Source of the DNA: Excoecaria cochinchinensis
Lineage: Eukaryota; Streptophyta; Magnoliopsida; Malpighiales; Euphorbiaceae
Assembly: GCA_947683425.1 (NCBI GenBank)
Contig: CANTUQ010000055.1
Location: 4,762,001-4,826,000 of the forward strand
DNA length: 64,000 nt
Direction: 5' to 3'
Under the pieces are notes generated by a model. That model saw only the letters and a program-made list of their open reading frames with translations. It was not told the DNA's origin and ran no database searches. The position numbers were made by a program, and so were the translations under genes. Positions 57,328-64,000 of the stretch are shown one piece after another; position 1 is the first letter of the stretch, and each line of letters opens with the position of its first letter.

Positions 57328-58842
57328 TAGGTGGCGAGTTCGTTTTAGAGTCAGACATCTGCAGGTCGGCCACTAGAAGTCTTTTTAGATGAAGTTATTT
57401 TTTTAAGTCTTCCGCTGTTATTTTGTATATGGCTTGTTCATAGCAAAATGAATCTTTTGTAATGGAACAACTATTTTGGTATATGTATTTTGCTTACGAG
57501 CCTTTTTGTAAAATTATATTGATTTAATATATGTTAAAGGACTTGCTACTTTATGATTAAAAGTTTCTTTACATCTCATTCTGATTTTGTTTATTATTGT
57601 GTATTTGGATTTGTATATGTGTTTGCCCGTGTGGCGCCCCGGTACCCTTCCAACGGGGGTAACGGGGTGTTACACGGTGGTAACCTGATTGGTTGCCACC
57701 GTGACATATCCAAACTCACGGCAGAATGCATCTGGTTCGTGCCTCACGGTGGTAACCAAACTTGTTGCCACCGTGACCCATGCCCAGATGCGATTCCTAA
57801 GGGCCAATTCCAGATCATTCAAGCCAAAAATCCCAAAACTCTCACTTCAAACAACATATCCACACTCCAATAATAATATTAAACAAAAACAAACATCAAT
57901 AATTCATGCCATAAACAAATCCTACTCATAGATTCAACAAACAACATCAAATTACATAATCAATTTCATCACTATTCACACCACATTTCTATCAATCTCA
58001 TAAATGGTTCAAAACTCACAATCAAGGTTTAGTAGACAAAGAGAACCAAAACCCATAACATAATAACTAACAAAAGCATCAAGAACATCAAAATTTCAAG
58101 AATTTATTCAATTACAAGCATGCCAACTATACATATAACAAAAATTCCCAAACCTTGAAATCCTTAGCTCCTATTCACTTAGTTCCACTTCCTGATGCCT
58201 TCTCCTTGCCCTTAGGCTCACGCAGAGGCTCAACTAAGCATCAAACCAACAAAACACACAAACACAAAACCCAAACTTCAAATCCAAAACCAGAAAGTAG
58301 GAAGAAGAAGAGAAGATGAAGAACCAAAAGAAGAAAAGAAGAACAAATGCAGTAGATTTACCTCTAAAATGCTAAGCAATGATCAATTCCCACCAACTAA
58401 GTCTTGATTCCAAGCTAGGGTTCTTAGAAGAGAAAAGGAGGAAGAAGAGAGTGAGGGGAAAGGGAAACAGGAATGAAGGCAGCCACCATCCCCCCTCTCT
58501 TCTCTTTTCTTTTTCTTTTTCTTTTCCTAACCCTAGACAAGTGTCCACTCCCTAGTGGTGGAAATCAATCACACACACCAACCAACAATGCACCACACAT
58601 ACACTAAGTCATCCCAAAAGATAACACCCTACAAGTGTGTGAGCACACACACACACAAGCACAGCCCCAAAGCACACTCTACAAACATATGCTCATGCAC
58701 ACACAATTACGGCCCAACTAATTCACACCCTAACACCACACATGCACCCACATGCTAACAAAACTTCTTAAATTATGCATTTTTACCCAAAATGCCCTTT
58801 ACACATGCCAAAACTCACACAATACACATGCACAAACATGGC

Positions 58843-59238
58843 TCATTCTACTAGGGGGCAAACGGGGTGTGACAACTCTCCCCTACTAACAAGAATTGTG
58901 TCCTCGAAATTCTCACCTGATCTGAACAAATGCGGGTACTGAACTCTCATCGACTCTTCTGGTTCCCAAGTCGCTTCCTGAATCCCATGGTGATTCCACG
59001 GTACTTTAACTAGCGAAATCTGCTTACTTCTCAGCTGTCTCACTTCCCGGGCTAGAATAGCTCTTGGTTCTTCATCATAAGAGAAATCAGGCTGAACTTG
59101 CACCTCTTGCACTGATAGAACATGCGACGGATCCGACCGGTACCGACGAAGCATCGAAACGTGAAACACGTCATGCAACTTCGATAACTCCATTGGCAAA
59201 GCAAATCTATAAGCCACTGGACCAACTCTGGCCAAAAT
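58843..59238 (-). pseudogene. pol: Integrase tail and chromodomain of the Tekay-type polyprotein
   Basis: After a stop at 59239-59241 the frame reads RVGPVAYRFALP and KLHDVFHVSMLRRY, the conserved end of Ty3/gypsy integrases. A chromodomain follows: AILAREVRQLRSKQISLVKV, then W-N-H-H-G, EATWEPEESM and YPHLF. The aromatic W and the WEPE motif of the fold are kept. In this lineage the domain tethers integration to heterochromatin marks. The frame does not stop before the purine tract; it runs through it and ends 32 bases inside the 3' LTR. Confidence 0.92.
58875..58890 (-). other. Polypurine tract of the Tekay-type element
   Basis: The minus strand reads GTTAGTAGGGGAGAGT directly before the LTR. 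It lies inside the open frame of the polyprotein. Confidence 0.85.
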
Positions 59239-60180
59239 CTAATACAAACCAATGAAGCGAGGACTAAGTTTCCCTTTCTTTCCAAACCGAAGCACCTTTC
59301 GCCAAGGCGACACTTTAAGAAAGACTTTGTCCCCAACTTCAAACCGCACATCTTTCCTTTTCAAATTGGCATAAGACTTTTATCGATCCTTAGCTGCCTT
59401 CAAATTTCGCTGCACAACTCTGATCTTTTCCTCTGTATCTCTAACCAATTTCGGTCCAATCACTGATCGCTCGGATAGCTCGGTCCAACAAATCGGAGTC
59501 CTACACTGCCGACCATACAAAGCCTCATACGGTGCCATACCGATGCTCGACTGATAACTGTTATTGTAGGCAAACTCCATAAGCGACACATATTTGTCCC
59601 AACTACCCGGAAAATCCAAGGCACAAGCCCTCAACATATCCTCCAATATCTGTATAACTCGTTCGGACTGACCATCTGTCTGAGGATGGAATGCTGTACT
59701 GAAGTTCAACTTGGTACCCAAAGCTCTCTGTAACTCTTTCCAAAACTTAGATGTGAACCTTGGGTCCCGATCTGAAACTATGGACAACGACACTCCATGC
59801 AACCGAACTATCTCATCCATATAGATACTGGCCAACTTGTCCATCGAATAATCCACTCTCACTGGCAAGAAGTGAGCTGACTTCGTAAGCCGATCCGCAA
59901 TCACCCAAACTGAGTCGTGCTTCTTCTGAGTCAAAGGCAATCCAGAAACAAAATCCATGGCGATGTCAACCCACTTCCACTCGGGAACAGACAAAGGCAT
60001 GAGCAATCCTGAAGGAACTTGGTGCTCAGCCTTTACCTACTGACACGCCAGGCACTTGGACACAAAGTCCACTATATCTCTTTTCATACCGGACCACCAA
60101 TAGAACTGATTCATATCCCAGTACATCTTCTTACTACCAGGATGCATAGTGAAAACCGTACTATGCGCTTCACCCAAAAG
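59239..60180 (-). pseudogene. pol: Integrase of the Tekay-type polyprotein
   Basis: A zinc-binding region (EAHSTVFTMHPGS ... CLACQ, an HHCC pattern) spans 60039-60165. The core follows: MDFVSGLP (first D), VSDRDPRFTSKFW (second D), HPQTDGQSERVI (E), then YNNSYQSSIGMAPYEALYG. All three catalytic acids are visible. Three stops break it: TAG at 60037, just after the zinc finger; TAA at 59380; TAG at 59239. Stops at the first two places fit CAG or CAA codons turned over by C to T changes. It is in frame with RNase H and the chromodomain, as expected of one polyprotein that inserts the element's DNA into the host genome. Confidence 0.92.
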
Positions 60181-60849
60181 CTATCTTCTTGACTCTTCAT
60201 TATCTGGTACACACAAACGGTTTCTGAACAGAAGAACCCCATCCTGAACCGAAAACTCTGACTGCTTGCCCAAACTAACTTCTTGCACAATCCGTTGAAG
60301 CTTCTCATCAACCCTCTGAGCATCAACTATCCTCTGTCTCAAGGTAGGCTTCACTCTCAACTGTGCCATCAAAGCTCCATCTGAACCAAATCTCCATCTA
60401 AACCGCCTCAAAAATAAAGCAGAAACCGATTTCCAACTCAAAGCATCCGCGACTACATTGGCCTTACCCGGATGGTAATCCACAATGCAGTCGTAATCCT
60501 TAAACAACTCGAGCCAACGACGCTGTCTCATATTCAACTCCTTCTGCGTGAGGAGGTACTTTAAACTCTTGTGATCCGTGAATATCTTACATCTCTCCCC
60601 ATACAGATAATGGCGCCAAATCTTCAAAGCAAAGATTACGGCCGCCAACTCTAGATCATGCATCGAATAATTCCTCTCATGCGGCTTCAACTGTCGAGAA
60701 GCATAAGCTACCACCTTACCTTCTTGCATTAGAACATAACCCAAACCAACACCCGAAGCATTGCTATACATGACAAACTCCTTACCCGAGATGGGTTGAG
60801 TCAGTATAGGAGCTTCAACTAACAACTTTTTCAACTGCTCAAAACAAGC
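60181..60849 (-). pseudogene. pol: RNase H of the Tekay-type polyprotein
   Basis: Reads VMYSNASGVGLG, then VVAYASRQLKPHERNY, LELAAVIFALKIWRHYL, FTDHKSLKYL and RWLELFKDYDCIVDYHPGKA. The first motif has N where related Ty3/gypsy enzymes have the catalytic D (YSDAS). 'ADALSWKS' has W where R is usual. Both changes fit C to T deamination on one strand. The enzyme would remove RNA from RNA-DNA hybrids during reverse transcription; this copy is predicted inactive even without the stops at 60850 and 60181. Confidence 0.9.
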
Positions 60850-62361
60850 CTAACATCTGTCTAACCATTCAAACTTAACTCCTTTCCTGAATAACCTAGT
60901 CATCGGAGCGGCAATCACTGAGAAACCTCTAACAAACCGACGGTAATAACCTGCCAAACCGAGAAAACTCCTCACTTCCTGAACATTCCTATGCGCTTTC
61001 CAATCAACTATCGCCTTAATCTTAGCTGGATCTACTTGGATACCCTTAGCTGAAACTATATGGCCTAAAAACGACACTTCCAGAAGCCGAAAATCACACT
61101 TGCTAAGCTTAGCAAATAGCCGATGCTCTTGTAAAACTTGCAAAACTAACCGAAGATGCTCCTCATGCTCGGTCTCATGCTTGGAGTACACCAAGATGTC
61201 ATCTATAAATACCACCACTAACAGGTCTAAATATGGCCTAAACACTCTGTTCATCAAATCCATGAATGCCGCTGGAGCATTAGTCAAACCAAACGGCATC
61301 ACAAGGAACTCATAATGACCATACCGAGTTTGGAATGCAGTCTTAACCACATCCTCATCCTTAACCCGAAGCTGATAATATCCCGACCGAAGATCTATCT
61401 TGGAAAACACACCTGCGCCCCGAAGCTGATCAAACAAATCCTCGACTCTAGGCAACGGATACTTATTCTTCACTGTAACCTTATTGATCTGTCTGTAGTC
61501 GATACACATCCTCAAGGATCCATCCTTTTTCTTAACAAACAAAATCGGAGCTCCCCAAGGAGATATGCTGGGTCGAATAAACCCCTTATCCAATAGCTCT
61601 TGTAGTTGAGTTTTAAGTTCTCTCAACTCTATAGGAGCCATCCGATAAGGCGCTTTCGATACAGGTGCGGTGCCCAGCATAATCTCTATGGCTAACTCCA
61701 CTTCTCTCTCCGGAGGCAACCCAGGCAAATCACTCGAAAAAATGTCACTAAACTCCCGCACAATAGTGATATCCTCAATCCTAACTTGATCCCTCTTAGA
61801 ATCCAAAACCACAGCTAGGAAAGCCTCACAACCCTTCCTAATAAACCTCTTGGCTTGCATCGCTGAGATCACATTATTCACAGAACTAGCACCCAAACCT
61901 CTTACAAACACTGGAAATCTGTTCCTATCACGAAGCACAAAAGTCTTCCTATGGCAATCCACCACAGCCCGGTGCTTACCCAACCAGTCCAAACCCAAAA
62001 TCAAATTGAACTCTTTGAAAGGTAACTCTATCAAGTCCGCAGGAAACTCAATTCCCTCAACCAACAGGGGACAACTCCTATAAACTCTACTCATGTTGAC
62101 ACTATGCCCTAATGGATTGGTCACACATATCTCATAGTCTAATTGATCTATCACATGCAACTTATCAATAATCTTATCCGTGCACAAATATGAGTGTGTG
62201 GAACCAGGATCTATTAGAGCATATAATTCAGTGTGATGGAGTAGGAACTTACTAGCATTCACATCAGGGGCATCCTGCTCCTCTCTAGCTCTCACAGCAT
62301 AAGCTCTAGCTACGGCTGGTGGAGGATTCTCAACTATCTCAGAAACAGTTCCATCTCTAGG
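60850..62361 (-). pseudogene. pol: Protease and reverse transcriptase of the Tekay-type polyprotein
   Basis: The aspartic protease shows LYALIDPGSTHSYLC (active-site D in DPGST) near 62205, and later LGLDWLGKHRAVVDC. The RT follows: KGFIRPSISPWGAPILFVKK, GSLRMCIDYRQINKVTVKN, KIDLRSGYYQL, FGLTNAPAAFM and the catalytic FIDDILVYS (YVDD-type box). SFLGHIVS and FLGLAGYYRRFV mark the end of the domain. The stretch from 62295 to the TAG at 60850 is open, 481 codons. Upstream of 62361 two TGA codons (62362, 62383) separate it from gag in the same frame. Confidence 0.93.
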
Positions 62362-63456
62362 TCAATCGCCTCGACCTCTGCCTCAGCCCCTACCACGGGC
62401 AGCCTGCATAGCATTAGATCCAACTCCACTGGCTCCACTCTGTGGACCTGAATCCTCACTGATATGGGGACAGTTAAGCACACGGTGCTCGGTGCTCCCA
62501 CATTTAAAACACTCACCAGTGAACCACCTACACTCACCCCGGTGAGCCTTACTGCAATGCGAACAAATAGGCATAGGCTCAGATCTACCACCCCTGCCTA
62601 TACCAGACTCAGCTATCGAACCTTGCCTTCTACCCCTCGTGGCTGAACCGGATGATAACTGATCTTGTGGATCCCTTGCTCTCTTACCCGAAGACGAAGA
62701 AGAACCACCCCGAGACTGATTCCTCCTCTGAGCTCTCTCTCTTAGCACTGACTCTGACCTTTCAGCCCTCATGGCAGCATCTGCAATCTGATAGTAGCTC
62801 ACTCCCGGCGTGCTCATCAAGGAGATCAAAGTTACCCTTAAAGACTCATTTAACCCAGCCTCAAAATGCTTGCATCTGAAATCATCTGTTATGACCCCTC
62901 ACGGAGCATATCGAGACAACCGATTAAACTCTTTTTCATAATCCGAAACCAACAAAGCCCTTTGCTTCAAACTTAGAAACTGCGCCCATCTCGCATCCTT
63001 GTAGGTCTGAGTTACATACTTCTTCGTGAATTCCTCAACAAAAAATTCCCATGTAACAGGATCAGGCATCTGAGGTTGTCTGCACACTAACTCGCACCAT
63101 TCATACGCCGACCCTTGAAGCAAGGCCACAGCACACTCTGCTTGCAACTCGGGGGGACACCTAACTTCTCTCAAAGCCCTCTTCACCTTATCTAACCACC
63201 TCTCTGCTCCCTCTGATTCATCCAACCCAGTTCCATAAAAATCTTCGGCCCCAGCTTTCCTTAAGTTCTCCATGGGAGGCCTGGGGGCAACCACTCTCTC
63301 CAAGACCCTCGCCATGTCTTGTGACAGCCTAAACATGGCTTCAAAAGGCATGGCAACAGCCTCGGGCTGAACCCTAGCAGCTTGAGCCAACACAATAACA
63401 GAAGGATCCCTGGCTTGAGGGACTTTCAGCGGACTCCTCAAGCGTTCCACGAGCAA
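62362..63456 (-). pseudogene. gag: gag of the Tekay-type polyprotein
   Basis: First block (62899-63456): ENLRKAGAEDFYGTG, AVALLQGSAYEW, VTWEFFVEEFTKKYV, SDYEKEFNRLSRYAP, then TGA at 62899. Second block: CKHFEAGLNESL, SYYQIADAAMRAERSE, an S/R-rich linker, zinc knuckle (CSHCSKAHRGEC then CFKCGSTEHRVLNC), then an R/G-rich tail with TGA at 62383 and 62362. No ATG starts the open stretch; the first codon in frame at 63456 is TTG and a TGA lies 15 bases upstream (63469-63471), so the original start is lost or was reached by splicing. Relative frame equals that of pol. Confidence 0.9.
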
Positions 63457-63570
63457 AATTAGAAGCCTTCAAAGTAAACAAGGAAAACCGCATCAGCCAA
63501 CACAGCCCTAGACATAGACACATCTATACGCAACATCACATTAACAACAATACCCAGAAATGCCTAAACT

Positions 63571-63584
63571 GGGCTCTGATACCA
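63571..63584 (-). other. Primer-binding site of the Tekay-type element
   Basis: The complement reads TGGTATCAGAGCCC, 5 bases from the 5' LTR edge (63590). It is the best match to initiator tRNA-Met in the window. Confidence 0.88.
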
Positions 63585-63589
63585 CAACT

Positions 63590-64000
63590 TGTAACACCCC
63601 CTGCCTATACGTAGGCGATCTCATCCGATAAGGAGTGAGATGCCGTATGGGTAAAGGTGTCACCACACAGATACAGGATAAACATATACATCCATACACA
63701 AACATACATGCCTAAATATAGGGTAATTAAAAACCTTACAAAATCATTCATGAAAGAAGCTGCTCATGCATTAATATAACGGAAACGTTACATTACTGTT
63801 TGATCAACCCAAAGGTACAAAAGATAATTGCATATCCAAAATATACTTATACAGATGCGGAAGCTATTACAAAATTTTCATAAGAGTTCTATACAAAAAG
63901 GATCATCAATATACAAAAATTAAGCCCTACACTACACCCAGCTGTGTTGGCCCGGCTGCGACGACTCTCCCAAGGCAACTCCTTCCACCCCTGCAGGGGT
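63590..64000 (-). repeat. 5' LTR of the Tekay-type element (partial)
   Basis: TGTAACACCCCC onward, cut by the window edge just before the double hairpin. It differs from 53543-53955 at about 18 positions by eye. Confidence 0.92.

Larger units (their letters stand above)
54885..57674 (+). mobile_element. Solo LTR S5, chromovirus family
   Basis: TGTCACACCCC to GGGGTGTTACA, 2,790 bp, perfect TSD CGGTG (54880-54884 and 57675-57679), opposite in strand to its host LTR. Donor CAAGAGGTAAGTGG (GT at 55365), palindrome block (55997-56310), hairpin comb (56768-56909) and perfect double hairpin (57291-57327). The tail is CCTTCCAACGGGGG. No internal region. Confidence 0.93.
53543..58874 (-). repeat. 3' LTR of the Tekay-type element (interrupted)
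   Basis: TGTAAGACCCCC to GGGGTGTGACA, about 2.5 kb once S5 is removed. Double hairpin CACGG...CCGTG (53947-53965) and CTAAGCGATAAACGCTTAG (53966-53984); GGGTTCGCGAGGAACC (54369-54384); palindromes of a different motif, CACGGTGGTAAC...GTTGCCACCGTG (54658-54884 and 57675-57775). Donor GAGGTAAATC (complement 58360-58361). Confidence 0.9.
53543..64000 (-). mobile_element. Tekay/Del-type chromovirus, complete layout, inactive, runs off the window
   Basis: 3' LTR 53543-58874 (split by a solo LTR), purine tract 58875-58890, polyprotein 58843-63456, PBS 63571-63584, 5' LTR from 63590. The left flank AAAGG (53538-53542) should recur beyond the 5' LTR if the copy is intact. By eye the first ~410 bases of the two LTRs differ at about 18 places, so the insertion is not recent. 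This is the only full pol in the window. Confidence 0.92.

Overview
This window is repeat-rich nuclear DNA from a flowering plant, most likely a eudicot; the species cannot be named from the sequence. Nothing in it looks like a host gene. Almost every base belongs to Ty3/gypsy LTR retrotransposons inserted into one another. The evidence is paired LTR ends (TGTAAC...GTTACA), 5-bp target-site duplications (TSDs), primer-binding sites matching initiator tRNA-Met, purine tracts before the 3' LTRs, and gag/pol remnants. This is what pericentromeric or other heterochromatic plant DNA looks like.

Layout. 1-5399: 3' LTR of a + strand Tat-lineage element, split by a solo LTR (1362-4178, TSD AGGGA/AGTGA). 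5630-5943 and 14804-14943: two halves of one chromovirus gag, split by a gag-less element with two 3.6-kb LTRs (5944-14803, TSD GTTTC/ATTTC). 14944-16521: second Tat LTR fragment. 16522-32289: a chromovirus LTR split by element U (18115-32146, perfect TSD TGATT). U itself holds a gag-only element (18223-24702) and a solo LTR (26790-29625, perfect TSD ATAAA). 32290-35100: another LTR, cut by a minus-strand Tat element (35101-51053). That Tat element carries a tandem gag-only array LTR-gag-LTR-gag-LTR (37433-48241, perfect TSD GGTCG), a 65-bp minisatellite, and an 860-bp palindromic element with four tRNA-like segments (48594-49453). 52678-64000: a Tekay/Del-type chromovirus with a complete but dead polyprotein. 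It is inserted into an LTR of its own family, and its 3' LTR holds a solo LTR (54885-57674, perfect TSD CGGTG).

How the parts work together. The Tekay-type copy at 58875-63589 shows the full machinery: gag, protease, reverse transcriptase, RNase H, integrase and chromodomain in a single frame. It has eight internal stops and no frameshift. The gag-only elements keep the chromovirus PBS, gag and the last bases before the purine tract but have no pol, so they would have depended on partners of this type (the TR-GAG class of plants).

Main candidate for an undescribed system. LTRs that differ in most of their sequence share one ordered architecture in the sense direction: a splice-donor consensus about 460-660 nt in; a block of CpG-rich palindromes whose sequence differs between families; a comb of short hairpins, several capped by UUCG; and a strongly conserved double hairpin (CTAAGCG...CGCTTAG then CACGGG...CCCGTG). 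A polypyrimidine-AG lies a few bases before the gag ATG. Together these suggest a spliced gag mRNA that drops the structured leader and the PBS, with the structured RNA kept for packaging and reverse transcription. This is inference and needs RNA evidence.
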